Shown: positions 25,120 through 33,466 of the stretch, piece after piece
Numbering within the stretch: the stretch's first letter is position 1
Layout of the letters: each line of letters begins with the position of its first letter
NCBI RefSeq assembly: GCF_018128905.1
Contig: NZ_CP063808.1
Coordinates: 8,122,001 to 8,186,000, forward strand
DNA length: 64,000 nt
Direction: 5' to 3'
Source of the DNA: Streptomyces sp. A2-16
GTDB taxonomy: Bacteria; Actinomycetota; Actinomycetes; Streptomycetales; Streptomycetaceae
The notes under the pieces: generated by a model
Told to the model about the DNA's origin: nothing
What the model saw: the letters and a program-made list of their open reading frames with translations, nothing else
The model's database searches: none
Position numbers and translations under genes: made by a program

Positions 25120-25785
25120 ATGTCATCCATACGAGTTCTGCTCGTGGACAGCGAGCGACTGGTGGCCGAGGGCTTCCAGAAAATCCTGGAGGGATTCGCG
25201 GAATTCTCCGTGGTCTCCCTCGCCCGTGACGGGGTGTCGGCACTCCAGCTGGTCCGGCGGGAGCGACCGCACCTCGTCGTCATGGGGCTCGGCCCCGCCG
25301 GGGGCGACGGAGCCCAGGTGGCCCGGGCCATCCGCCGCGACTTCCGGCACGTCCGGATCGTCGTCCTCGCCACCAACCAGCAACCGGTCTACATGCGCGA
25401 GGCCTTCGCGGCCGGCGTCAACGCCTATCTCTCCCGCGACATCGGCGCGGACGAACTGCGCGACACCCTGCTCACCGTGCACCGGGAGGGCGCCGCCCTC
25501 TCCACCGTCGCGGCCGGTCAGGTACTGGAGCTGTTGTCGGGCAACCCGGAGGACGACGCCTCGCCACTGTCCCAGCTCACCGAGCGCGAGCGGCAGATCC
25601 TCTTCCTCATGGCCGACGAGCACGCCACCCACGGCATCGCCAAACGCCTCGGGATCAGCCCGAAGACCGTGCGCAACTACCTCAGCCGCATCTACGCCAA
25701 GCTCGGCACCCAGAACCAGGTGCAGACCGCGCTCTACGCCAGGCGCTCACTGCACCTGCGTCCCGGGGCCGCCGTCGAACCCTGA
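25120..25785 (+). CDS. Atypical NarL/LuxR-family regulator of the polyketide cluster
   Basis: A 221-residue protein built like a response regulator but without its phosphorylation site. The receiver starts normally (IRVLLVDSERL). The position of the acceptor Asp is Gly56 (VVMGLGPAG), the second acidic residue is Ser11, and the usual Lys is replaced (YLSRD). The C-terminal LuxR helix-turn-helix is intact (LTERERQILFLMADEHAT, SPKTVRNYLSRIYAKLG). Such pseudo-receivers, for example RedZ, work without a kinase, often sensing the pathway product. No kinase gene is nearby. It heads the cluster and probably activates it. Confidence 0.87.
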   Translation: MSSIRVLLVDSERLVAEGFQKILEGFAEFSVVSLARDGVSALQLVRRERPHLVVMGLGPAGGDGAQVARAIRRDFRHVRIVVLATNQQPVYMREAFAAGVNAYLSRDIGADELRDTLLTVHREGAALSTVAAGQVLELLSGNPEDDASPLSQLTERERQILFLMADEHATHGIAKRLGISPKTVRNYLSRIYAKLGTQNQVQTALYARRSLHLRPGAAVEP

Positions 25786-25820
25786 CCGGTGCCACCGGTG
25801 CGCCCTGTTCCCTCCTGGGC

Positions 25821-25849
25821 AAATACGCTACGCTACTCGTAGCGTATTT
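25821..25849. promoter_or_regulatory. Perfect 12-bp inverted repeat, probable TetR operator
   Basis: AAATACGCTACG and its exact complement flank a 5-nt spacer, 39 bp upstream of the MFS exporter start. It is AT-rich for this genome. A TetR gene lies three genes away, and the position, overlapping the expected promoter, is classical for exporter repression. Confidence 0.75.
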
Positions 25850-25887
25850 AAATCACCCCGGCCCAACCGCCGGACCGAGGAGGGAAC

Positions 25888-27435
25888 ATGGCGCTCAACC
25901 GGTGGTGGACGCTGTGTGTGGTGTCGGTGGGCAGCTTCATGCTGCTGCTCGACGTGACGATCGTGAACATCGCGCTGCCCGACATCGAGGAAGCCCTCGA
26001 CGCCACCCTCACCGATCTCCAGTGGGTGGTCGCGGCCTACGCCGTGGCCCTGTCCGCGGTGCTGCTGACCGCGGGCTCGCTCGCCGACCGCTTCGGCCGG
26101 CGGGCCGTCTTCTCCTGGGGCATGGCCGTCTTCACGCTCGCCTCACTGCTGTGCGGCATCGCCCAGAACCCGCTCATGCTGATCGCCGCGCGCGTGCTCC
26201 AGGGCGTGGGCGGCGCCGCACTGCTCGCCACGTCCCTGGCGCTGCTCGCCGCCGCCTACCCCGACCAACGCGACCGCCATGTCGCCCTCGCGGTCTGGGG
26301 CGCGGTGAGCGGAGCCGCGCTCGCGGTCGGGCCGCTGGCCGGCGGGGTCCTGGTCGAGGGCGCCGGCTGGCGGTGGATCTTCCTGGTCAACCTGCCCGTC
26401 GGCGTCCTCGCCCTGATCGCCACCGCCGCCCGGGTCGCCGAGTCCCGGGCCGAGCGCCCCGGCCGGATCGACTGGCCCGGCTTCCTCACCTTCGGCACCG
26501 CGCTCGGCTCGCTCTCCTTCGCCCTGCTGCGCGCCAACGAGGAGGGCTGGGACAGCGCCCCGGTGCTCGGCGGATTCGTCCTGTCGGCCGTCGCGCTGAC
26601 CGCCTTCGTCCTGATCGAACGGCACCGCGCGGACCCCCTGCTGCCGGGGGCCGTCCTGCGGAAGGTCACCACCACGGGCGCCGCGGTGGGCGTGCTGGCC
26701 ATGAGCTCCACCGCCTTCGCGCTGCTGCTGTACCTGACGCTCTACCTCCAGACCGTGCTCGGCCTCGCCCCGCTGGCGGCCGGGCTCCGGCTGCTGCCCC
26801 TGACCCTGTCGATCTTCGTGGCCTCCGCGGTCGCGGCCCGGGCCGGCACCCTGCTGCCGGCCCGCTGGCTGGTCTCCGCGGGCCTCGCCCTCATCGGCCT
26901 CGGCCTGCTGCTGATGGGCGGCCTGGACGCCTCCGACGACTGGACCGCGCTGCTCGCCGGGCAGCTGGTCACCGGGCTCGGGGTCGGCGTGGTCAACCCC
27001 AACGTGGTCGCCGCCGCGATGGGCGCCGTGGAACCGGCCAGGGTCGGCGTGGCCTCGGGCCTGAGCAACACCTGCCGCTCGCTCGGCATCGCCCTCGGCA
27101 TCGCCTCCCTGGGCGCGGTCTTCGCCGACCGGGTGCGCGACGCGGTCGCCGAGACCCTCGCCGGCACCCCGCTCCAGGGGCGGGCCGACGAACTGGGCCA
27201 CGCCGTGGCCTCGGGCCAGATCGGCGCCGTACTTCCCAAGCTGCCCCCGGAGCAGCGGGGGCTCTTCACCGACGCGGCGCACACCGCGTTCGTCGACGGA
27301 CTCAACTCGATCCTGACGGTGGCGGCGGTGGTGGCGTTCGTCGGCGCGCTCGCCGTGATCCCGCTGATCCGCGGCCGCGACCTCACCACGACCGGACCCG
27401 ACGGCGACCCCCTGCCGATCGCGGCGGGGCACTGA
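25888..27435 (+). CDS. MFS multidrug exporter, DHA2 (14-helix) family
   Basis: A 515-residue proton antiporter. Motif A appears as AGSLADRFGRRAVF after helix 2, and the first helix carries the DHA2 signature SFMLLLDVTIVNIALPDI. Family members export antibiotics such as tetracenomycin or quaternary amines. The position at the left edge of the cluster, behind a palindromic operator and with a TetR gene in the same cluster, suggests self-protection by product export. The monooxygenase gene follows 34 bp later, probably on the same transcript. Confidence 0.92.
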   Translation: MALNRWWTLCVVSVGSFMLLLDVTIVNIALPDIEEALDATLTDLQWVVAAYAVALSAVLLTAGSLADRFGRRAVFSWGMAVFTLASLLCGIAQNPLMLIAARVLQGVGGAALLATSLALLAAAYPDQRDRHVALAVWGAVSGAALAVGPLAGGVLVEGAGWRWIFLVNLPVGVLALIATAARVAESRAERPGRIDWPGFLTFGTALGSLSFALLRANEEGWDSAPVLGGFVLSAVALTAFVLIERHRADPLLPGAVLRKVTTTGAAVGVLAMSSTAFALLLYLTLYLQTVLGLAPLAAGLRLLPLTLSIFVASAVAARAGTLLPARWLVSAGLALIGLGLLLMGGLDASDDWTALLAGQLVTGLGVGVVNPNVVAAAMGAVEPARVGVASGLSNTCRSLGIALGIASLGAVFADRVRDAVAETLAGTPLQGRADELGHAVASGQIGAVLPKLPPEQRGLFTDAAHTAFVDGLNSILTVAAVVAFVGALAVIPLIRGRDLTTTGPDGDPLPIAAGH

Positions 27436-27469
27436 CCCGCGCCCGGTCCCGGACCCCCAGGAGCACTCC

Positions 27470-28669
27470 ATGAAGACCGAGACCGCCCGGTGTGTCGTCG
27501 TCGGCGGCGGCCCCGCCGGCATGATGGCGGGCCTGCTGCTCGCCCGGCAGGGCGTGGAGGTGGTCGTCCTCGAGAAGCACGGCGACTTCCTGCGGGACTT
27601 CCGCGGGGACACCGTGCACCCCTCGACCCTGCGGGTCATCGACGAACTGGGGTATCTGGAGGAGTTCCTGCGCATCCCGCACACCAAGGTCACCGACATC
27701 ACCGTGCGCACCGCCGCGGGTCCGGTGACCTTCGCCGACTTCTCCCGGATCGGCGGCCCCTTCCCGTACATCGCCTTCATGCCGCAGTGGGACGTGCTGG
27801 ACTTCCTGGCCCGCAAGGCGGGCGAGCTGCCCGGCTTCCGGCTGTACCAGAAGGCCGAGGGGATCTCGGTGATCCGCGAGGGCGACCGGGTGCGCGGGGT
27901 GCGCGCGGACACCCCGGACGGGCCGCTGGAGATCCGGTCCGACCTCGTGCTCGCCGCCGACGGCCGGCACTCGACCATGCGGCGGGCCGTCGGGCTGCCG
28001 GTGTCGGCCAGTGCGGCGCCGATGGACGTGCTCTGGTTCCGCCTCCCCCGCGAGCCCGAGGAGACCATGAGCTTTCTGCACACCGGCCGGGGCTTCGTGC
28101 TGATCACCATCGACCGCGGCAGCTACTGGCAGATCGCCTACGTCATCCCCCAGGGCCAGTACGACGCCGTACGGGCGGAGGGTCTGGACCGGCTCCGGGC
28201 CGACGTGGCGTCCGTGCACCCGCCGTTCGGCGACCGGGTCCGGCGGGAGATCCGCGACTGGGACGACGTGAAGCTGCTCGGCGTCCGGGTGGACCGGCTG
28301 CGCACCTGGTACCGCCCGGGCCTGCTGTGCATCGGGGACGCGGCGCACGCCATGTCGCCGGCCGGCGGGGTCGGCATCAACCTCGCCGTGCAGGACGCGG
28401 TGGCCGCCGCCCGGATGCTCGGCCCCACCCTGCGCGCCGGACGCACCCCGTCCCCGCAGGAGCTGGCCCGGGTGCAGCGCCGCCGCGAACTCCCGGTGCG
28501 GGCGGTGCAGACGGCCCAGGTGCACATGCTGGCGGACCTCTACCCGAAGGACCGCCGCACCACGGTGGAACGGCCCCTGGCGGCCCGCCTGGTGCGCCGC
28601 TTCCCCTTCCTGACCCGCTGGACGGCCCGCTTCATCGGGGTGGGCCTGCGTCCGGAGCACATCGCGTGA
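27470..28669 (+). CDS. FAD-dependent aromatic monooxygenase
   Basis: A 399-residue group A flavoprotein hydroxylase. Motifs occur in order: the Rossmann GGGPAGMMAGLLLA (residue 12), the DG motif VLAADGRHSTMRR (about 160) and the GD motif LLCIGDAAHAMSPAGGVGIN (about 284). The RDFRGDTVHPSTL segment is typical of a large actinobacterial subfamily. Enzymes of this type hydroxylate phenolic polyketides at the expense of NAD(P)H. The cluster context makes a tailoring role the best guess; detoxification of the product is the alternative. Confidence 0.87.
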   Translation: MKTETARCVVVGGGPAGMMAGLLLARQGVEVVVLEKHGDFLRDFRGDTVHPSTLRVIDELGYLEEFLRIPHTKVTDITVRTAAGPVTFADFSRIGGPFPYIAFMPQWDVLDFLARKAGELPGFRLYQKAEGISVIREGDRVRGVRADTPDGPLEIRSDLVLAADGRHSTMRRAVGLPVSASAAPMDVLWFRLPREPEETMSFLHTGRGFVLITIDRGSYWQIAYVIPQGQYDAVRAEGLDRLRADVASVHPPFGDRVRREIRDWDDVKLLGVRVDRLRTWYRPGLLCIGDAAHAMSPAGGVGINLAVQDAVAAARMLGPTLRAGRTPSPQELARVQRRRELPVRAVQTAQVHMLADLYPKDRRTTVERPLAARLVRRFPFLTRWTARFIGVGLRPEHIA

Positions 28670-28719
28670 GGTCCGGGGGCGAACGCCGGTGAGGCCCGGG
28701 GCGACGAGGCGGCCGGACC

Positions 28720-29310
28720 TCAGGCGCGGATCGCCGGCCAGATCGTGTCGACCACGGAGTCCACCCAGTCGGCGGGCGGTGGGGTGCCCTGGACCGCGTA
28801 GCGGGCGATGTACGAGCCCGCCATCATGCTGACGACCGTCTCGTAGTCGGCGTCGGGCCGCAGTTCCCCGTCGGCCACGCCGTCCCGCAGGGTGGCGAGG
28901 ATGGTCTCCAGACGCGGCCGCAGGATGGTCTCCCGGAAAGCCCGGGTGAACTCCGGGTCCTCGTCGCCGTGCAGCAGGGCGACCAGGGCGCGCAGCCCCA
29001 CGACCTCCTCCAGACCATGCCTGAATTGCCGTAGCAAATAGTTCAATCTCTCCCGTACCGGAAGCCCGGATTCGGGTTCGGGGATATTCTCGACGAACGC
29101 CAACGACGACCGCAGGAGTTCATAACGGTCCTTGTACCGGCGGTAGATGGTCGTCTTCGCGGAACCCGAATACTGGGCCACCGCTTCCACGGTGACTCCC
29201 TGGGGCCCGCGTTCCCGCAACAGGGCCAGTGCGGCCAGATTGATTCCCCGGGACACTTCCGCGCTGCGGGGCCGCCCCGGAGCCGAGCGGGTGATTTCTT
29301 CGTCAACCAT
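28720..29310 (-). CDS. TetR-family repressor of the polyketide cluster
   Basis: A 196-residue repressor. The N-terminal helix-turn-helix (GVTVEAVAQYSGSAKTTIYRRYKDRYELL) is typical, read as VEAVAQYSGS plus KTTIYRRYKDR. The C-terminal ligand domain (about 75-196) resembles TetR_C group members paired with drug exporters. It is last in the minus-strand operon but has a promoter-like TATACT seven bases before its ATG, so it may also be expressed alone from a leaderless transcript. Likely target: the palindrome before the MFS gene. Confidence 0.88.
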   Translation of the reverse strand: MVDEEITRSAPGRPRSAEVSRGINLAALALLRERGPQGVTVEAVAQYSGSAKTTIYRRYKDRYELLRSSLAFVENIPEPESGLPVRERLNYLLRQFRHGLEEVVGLRALVALLHGDEDPEFTRAFRETILRPRLETILATLRDGVADGELRPDADYETVVSMMAGSYIARYAVQGTPPPADWVDSVVDTIWPAIRA

Positions 29311-29317
29311 CGGGCCC

Positions 29318-29323
29318 AGTATA
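29318..29323 (-). promoter_or_regulatory. Possible -10 element for a leaderless tetR transcript
   Basis: TATACT on the minus strand ends seven bases before the tetR ATG, which is the spacing seen for leaderless Streptomyces mRNAs. No ribosome site precedes the ATG. It is also one arm of an imperfect repeat (GTATAGG at 29319, CCTATAC at 29340) that could be an autoregulatory site. No good -35 box is visible. Confidence 0.4.
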
Positions 29324-29340
29324 GGGAGCCGCGGGGCCTC

Positions 29341-30615
29341 CTATACCGCGGAGGAGGCCCCGGGAAAGACCGCGGGCCAGCGCACCGGCACCCCGGCCGT
29401 GTGCAGCCGCCCCAGCGCCGCGAGCATCGCGCCGGTGCCGTCGGTGGAGCGGCCGAGCGAGGCCGGCCACAGCCGTCCGCCGCCCGGCAGACAGCGCGCC
29501 CCGAGCCCGGCCAGGGCCCGCCCCGGACCGACCTCCACCGAGATCCGGATCCCCTGTGCGTCGAGGACCCCGAGGGCGTCCGGGAACCGCACCGGGCCCC
29601 GTAGGTGACGACACCAGTGCTCGGGTTCCACCGGCCCGGTGACCTGGGCGCCGGTCACCGTGGAGACGTACGGGAGTCGCGGCGCGCGGGCACGGACGGT
29701 GCCGGCCGCCTCGCGCAGTTCGGCCAGGGCCGGCTCCTGGAGCGGCGAGTGCAGGCCTGCCCGCACCGGCAGGGCGCTGGTGCGCACCCCGGAGGCGGTG
29801 AGCCGGTCCACGATCCGGGCGAGCGCCTCGGCCCGGCCGGACAGCGACACCTCGTGCGGTGAGATCACCGCGGCGATCCCGACTGACGGCTCGGTGTCCG
29901 CGAGCAGGTCCCGCGCGGCCCGCTCCCCCAGGCCCACCACCGCCATCGCGCCGTCCGTGACCCGCTCGGCGAGGGTGACGGCGGTGCCGAGCAGCCGTAC
30001 GGCGTCCTCGGGCGAGAGGACTCCCGCGCGGCACGCGGCGCCGTACTCGCCGAAGCTGAAGCCGAGCACCGCCGCCGGCTCCACGCCCCAGCCGCGCCAC
30101 AGCTCCGCGAGGGCCGTGCCCAGGCAGAACGTGCCGAGCACGGCATGGGCGAGCCGGTGCACCACGGCACCGGCGGCGGGGTCGAGCAGGTCGTGCAGCG
30201 GTACGGCGACGAAGGGCCGGGCCGCCTCGGCGCAGCGGTCGAACGTCTCCCTGAACACCGCTTCCGTGCGGTACAGGCCCTGTCCCATGCCGGCGAACTG
30301 GGCGCCCTGGCCGCTGAAGAGGAATCCGACCGGCGGTGCTCCCCCGGGGCTCGCGTGACCTGCGGCGACCTCCTTGACCGGCTCGCCCGCGAGGTGGGCG
30401 CGGATACGGTCGGCGAGTTCGCCGGGGGTCCGGCCCACGACGCTCATCCGATGGCCGGAATGCGGCCCTCGCGCGGCCTGCGCGCACAGCCGCTCCAGGG
30501 TGGCGTCATCGGCCCGGGCGAGCCGGGCGGCGGCCTCCCGCGCGGCCTCGCGCAGCGCCTCCGGGGTCGGGGCGGACAGGGTGAACAGCTGGGCGGTGCG
30601 TCGGTGGGTCGTCAT
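29341..30615 (-). CDS. Stand-alone acyltransferase, probably starter-unit specific
   Basis: A 424-residue free-standing AT with flanks like those of a modular PKS: a linker-like N-terminus (about 1-95) and the post-AT stretch GVPVRWPAVF. The fold motifs FSGQGAQFAGMG, nucleophile Ser187 and catalytic His289 (AGLHSP) are present. Two changes are striking. The nucleophile motif is GFSFGE rather than GHSxGE. The Arg that holds the malonyl carboxylate (Arg117 of E. coli FabD) aligns with Ala212 (LLGTAVTLAE). Enzymes without this Arg take non-carboxylated acyl groups, so selection of a starter unit, or editing like ZhuC, is more likely than malonyl transfer. Confidence 0.82.
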   Translation of the reverse strand: MTTHRRTAQLFTLSAPTPEALREAAREAAARLARADDATLERLCAQAARGPHSGHRMSVVGRTPGELADRIRAHLAGEPVKEVAAGHASPGGAPPVGFLFSGQGAQFAGMGQGLYRTEAVFRETFDRCAEAARPFVAVPLHDLLDPAAGAVVHRLAHAVLGTFCLGTALAELWRGWGVEPAAVLGFSFGEYGAACRAGVLSPEDAVRLLGTAVTLAERVTDGAMAVVGLGERAARDLLADTEPSVGIAAVISPHEVSLSGRAEALARIVDRLTASGVRTSALPVRAGLHSPLQEPALAELREAAGTVRARAPRLPYVSTVTGAQVTGPVEPEHWCRHLRGPVRFPDALGVLDAQGIRISVEVGPGRALAGLGARCLPGGGRLWPASLGRSTDGTGAMLAALGRLHTAGVPVRWPAVFPGASSAV

Positions 30616-30636
30616 GCCGGTGGTCCTTCGGGTGGG

Positions 30637-31449
30637 TCATTCCGCGGGCCCGGTGCGGGCCACCGCCCGGCACCAGGCCGCGCCGGCGTCGGCGAGGGCG
30701 ACCGGGAAAGCCATGAAGGTGAACGGGCCCTCCGGCAGCGCCCGCAGTCCGGCGAGCCCCTCGATCTGGATGAACTCCCGGTGCCTGCCGTGCAGATGGG
30801 TCGGCCACAGGGTCTCGGGGTCACGGGCGGCGAAGAAGTCCTCGACCATCCGCCGGGCCGGGCCGTCGAAGCTCCAGCAGTCGGTGCCGAGCACCTTCAC
30901 CCCGAGGTCGAGGAGGTGGTCGACGGCCTCCGGGGTGATGGCCGTGGACTCGGTGAAGTACGCCGGTGTGCCCAGGCGCAGATCGGAGTCGGTGCGGAAC
31001 AGCACGACCGAGCCGGGGCCCACGTCCGCGCCCGTCGTGCGCAAGGCCTCCTTGACGTCGGCGGCCGTCACCCGGCCCCCGCAGCCGCGTACGTCGAGCA
31101 CCGCACCGGGTCCGCAGAACCACTCCAGGGGCAGGTCCATGATCTTCTTGGCGGGGCGTCCCTCGCACTCGGGGCCGTAGTGGAAGGGCGCGTCGACGTG
31201 GGTGCCCTGGTGGACGGACATCCGGTAGAACTCGTTGGACAGGAAGCAGCCGCCCGGCAGGTCCCGTGCGCGCAGCCGGCGGCTGCCGGTGAGCCAGCGC
31301 AGGTGGTTGACGAACCGGTCCCTGCGGCTGTCGCCGGGCAACGCCCGGATCCTGCGGGAGAGATGGCGGATGCCGTCGTGGTGGAGCCACTGCTCGAACT
31401 CGACGCCGGGGGCCCGGCGGCTGACGGGGATGCTCAGGTCGACGAACAC
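30637..31449 (-). CDS. PF04199 cyclase (DpsY/SnoaM-like ring cyclase)
   Basis: A 270-residue metal-dependent enzyme with the family signature HQGTHVDAPFH near residue 85; its His and Asp residues bind the metal. In aromatic polyketide pathways, members such as DpsY, AknW and SnoaM close later rings; other members are kynurenine formamidases. Context favours the polyketide role. GTG 31449 follows GAGGAG at good spacing. The gene begins 5 bp after the stop of the ICMT-like gene. Confidence 0.83.
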   Translation of the reverse strand: MFVDLSIPVSRRAPGVEFEQWLHHDGIRHLSRRIRALPGDSRRDRFVNHLRWLTGSRRLRARDLPGGCFLSNEFYRMSVHQGTHVDAPFHYGPECEGRPAKKIMDLPLEWFCGPGAVLDVRGCGGRVTAADVKEALRTTGADVGPGSVVLFRTDSDLRLGTPAYFTESTAITPEAVDHLLDLGVKVLGTDCWSFDGPARRMVEDFFAARDPETLWPTHLHGRHREFIQIEGLAGLRALPEGPFTFMAFPVALADAGAAWCRAVARTGPAE

Positions 31450-31454
31450 GACTG

Positions 31455-32021
31455 CTACTCCTCGCTCGGGTGCGGGCGGTGCCGTACCGCGGTGCCGGGT
31501 ATCCAGGCGGGCACGGCGCGCCGGTAGGCGGCGTACTCCTCGCCGAAGGTCTCGGCCAGGCTCGGTTCCTCGACGCGCCGGACGGCGGTCCAGGAGACGC
31601 CCAGCACGAACGCGGCCCACAGGGCGATGCTCGGTGCCGACCACAGGAGGGTCTCGCCGGCCAGGACGAGGGTCATCCCGGCGGCCATCGGGTTCCTGAC
31701 CACCGCGTACCAGCCGGACCGCACCAGCCGCTCGGGGGGCCGGTCGCCGAGCGGGGTGGCCTGCCGCAGATAGACCCGGTCGACGGCGTCGGCGACCATC
31801 CAGCCCCCCGGCACCACGAGGGCGCCACCGCCCACCGCCGCGGCCCAGCCCGCGAGCGGCAGCCGGGGCCCGGACAGCCACTGCCCCAGCACCGCGGGCA
31901 CGGCCCCGGCGACGACCAGGGGAATCAGCAACGGCCCCACGCGAAGCCGCCGTTGCCGACCCATCGGGTGCTCCCCGACCTCCCCGGCCCGCCCGACCAC
32001 CGGCCGTCCCTCCCGGCTCAC
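31455..32021 (-). CDS. ICMT-like integral-membrane methyltransferase
   Basis: A 188-residue protein with about four hydrophobic helices and the isoprenylcysteine carboxyl methyltransferase-type C-terminus: GWYAVVRNPMAAG, then a hairpin of helices, then EEPSLAETFGEEYAAYRRAVPAWIPG. This superfamily methylates carboxylates or other small groups on hydrophobic substrates using SAM at the membrane face. The GTG start overlaps the adenosine-kinase stop (GTGA); ATG 31964 with its own GGGGAG is the alternative. A third methyltransferase in this cluster is unusual and suggests a lipophilic product. Confidence 0.78.
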   Translation of the reverse strand: MSREGRPVVGRAGEVGEHPMGRQRRLRVGPLLIPLVVAGAVPAVLGQWLSGPRLPLAGWAAAVGGGALVVPGGWMVADAVDRVYLRQATPLGDRPPERLVRSGWYAVVRNPMAAGMTLVLAGETLLWSAPSIALWAAFVLGVSWTAVRRVEEPSLAETFGEEYAAYRRAVPAWIPGTAVRHRPHPSEE

Positions 32022-33001
32022 CGCGACCTCCCCAGCATCGGGGCCAGTTCCCGTGCCGTCCGGTCGCCGTACACATCGCGGAGGCGGGTCGCCACCGCGC
32101 GGGCGGACGGGGCGTAGGTCTGGGTGCCGACGGATTCCAGGGCGAAGGAGGCGAGGACGCAGCCCAGACGGGCGGCGGAGGCGAGCGGTACGCCCTGGGT
32201 GAGGGCGGCGAGCAGGCCCGCGCGCAGTGCGTCCCCCGCGCCGGTCGGGTCGGCGACGGCCACCTCGGGAACTCCGGGGACCACCACCGGCTCGTGGCCG
32301 GCGCGTTCGAGCCGTACGCCGTCCGCGCCGAGCGTGGTGACCCAGGTGCCGACCCGCTCCAGCACCTCCCCGGTGGTCCAGCCGGTGCACTCCCGCAGCA
32401 GCGCGGACTCGTACGCGTTGGTGAACAGCAGCCGGGCCCCGGCCAGCAGGGACCGCACGTCCTCCCGCCCCATCCGGACGATCTGCTGCGAGGGGTCCGC
32501 GACGAACGACAGCCCGCCGCCACGGCAGTCCCCGGTGTGCCGGAGCATCGCCGCGGGGTCGTTCGGCGACACCACCACCAGGTCCAGCGCCCCGACCCGT
32601 TCGCGTACGTCCCGCAGGGCGATCGTGTACGCCGCCCGCATCGCGCCCGCGTGGAACGTGGCGATCTGGTTGTGGTCCGCGTCCGTCGTGCACACGAACC
32701 GGGCCGTGTGCTCACCGGGCACCACCAGCACCGAGTCGGTGTCGACACCGTGCTGCTTGAGCCACACCTGGTAGTCGGCGAAGTCGGCCCCGGCCGCGCC
32801 GACCAGCACCGGGGCGGCGCCGAGCCGCCCCAGCCCGTAGGCGATGTTGGCGGCGACGCCACCGCGCCGGATCTCCAGCCGGTCGGAGAGGAAGGACAGG
32901 GACAGGTTGTGCAGCTGGTCCGGCACGAGTTGCTCGGTGAAGCGGCCGGGGAAGGACATGAGGTGGTCCATCGCGATGGACCCGGTGACGGCGACCCGCA
33001 C
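32018..33001 (-). CDS. Adenosine kinase (PfkB superfamily)
   Basis: A 327-residue kinase closely resembling mycobacterial AdoK: TGSIAMDHLMSFPGRF at the N-terminus, GGVAANIAYGLGRLG, VGAAGADFADY, ADPSQQ and the catalytic-base loop DPTGAGDALRAG near residue 265. It phosphorylates adenosine to AMP. Placement between the aromatase and a methyltransferase in a cluster with three SAM-dependent enzymes suggests a role in clearing adenosine released from S-adenosylhomocysteine. GTG 33001 follows GAGG; both neighbours are within 10 bp. Confidence 0.88.
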   Translation of the reverse strand: MRVAVTGSIAMDHLMSFPGRFTEQLVPDQLHNLSLSFLSDRLEIRRGGVAANIAYGLGRLGAAPVLVGAAGADFADYQVWLKQHGVDTDSVLVVPGEHTARFVCTTDADHNQIATFHAGAMRAAYTIALRDVRERVGALDLVVVSPNDPAAMLRHTGDCRGGGLSFVADPSQQIVRMGREDVRSLLAGARLLFTNAYESALLRECTGWTTGEVLERVGTWVTTLGADGVRLERAGHEPVVVPGVPEVAVADPTGAGDALRAGLLAALTQGVPLASAARLGCVLASFALESVGTQTYAPSARAVATRLRDVYGDRTARELAPMLGRSR

Positions 33002-33009
33002 CGGGGACC

Positions 33010-33462
33010 TCACGGCCGTACGTCTCCGGACTCGATCTTGCGTTTGATGCCGGCCTGGTTGTGGCGGGTGTGGGTGTTCATCCGCTCCAGGACCGTCTCC
33101 AGCGGCACCGGGAACTTCTCGTCGAGCTCGAAGTCCTGCACCCAGGTCATCGCCGTGCCCTCGGGGACCGGCTCGTAGCTCCACCGCAGGTGCATGTAGC
33201 GGAACGGGTAGAGCGGGTCCCGGCGTTCGGCGACCGCGACGAGCTCGCGGTGGTCGAGGATGCGCCAGGACCGCCAGCTCGCCCCCTCCTCGTTGGTCAG
33301 CTCGAAGACGATCTCCGTCCACCGGCCCTCGCGCTCCTCGGAGAGGACCTTGGCGTCGCTGTACTCGTCGAAGATCTCCGACCAGCGCGCGATGTCGTTG
33401 GTGAGGTCGAAGACGAGCTCGGCGTCGGCCCCGATCACGATGGCGTTCTCGATGCGCGGCAC
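33010..33462 (-). CDS. Mono-domain polyketide aromatase/cyclase (SRPBCC)
   Basis: A 150-residue START-fold protein resembling WhiE-ORFVI and the N-terminal TcmN aromatase: ENAIVIGADAELVFDLTND at the start, FRYMHLRWSYEPVPEGTAMTWVQDF in the middle, and the helix NTHTRHNQAGIKRKIE at the end. Such mono-domain enzymes fold and aromatise the first ring of unreduced polyketides, agreeing with the absence of a ketoreductase. GTG 33462 lies a few bases after the ACP stop. Confidence 0.88.
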   Translation of the reverse strand: MPRIENAIVIGADAELVFDLTNDIARWSEIFDEYSDAKVLSEEREGRWTEIVFELTNEEGASWRSWRILDHRELVAVAERRDPLYPFRYMHLRWSYEPVPEGTAMTWVQDFELDEKFPVPLETVLERMNTHTRHNQAGIKRKIESGDVRP

Positions 33463-33466
33463 CGCG

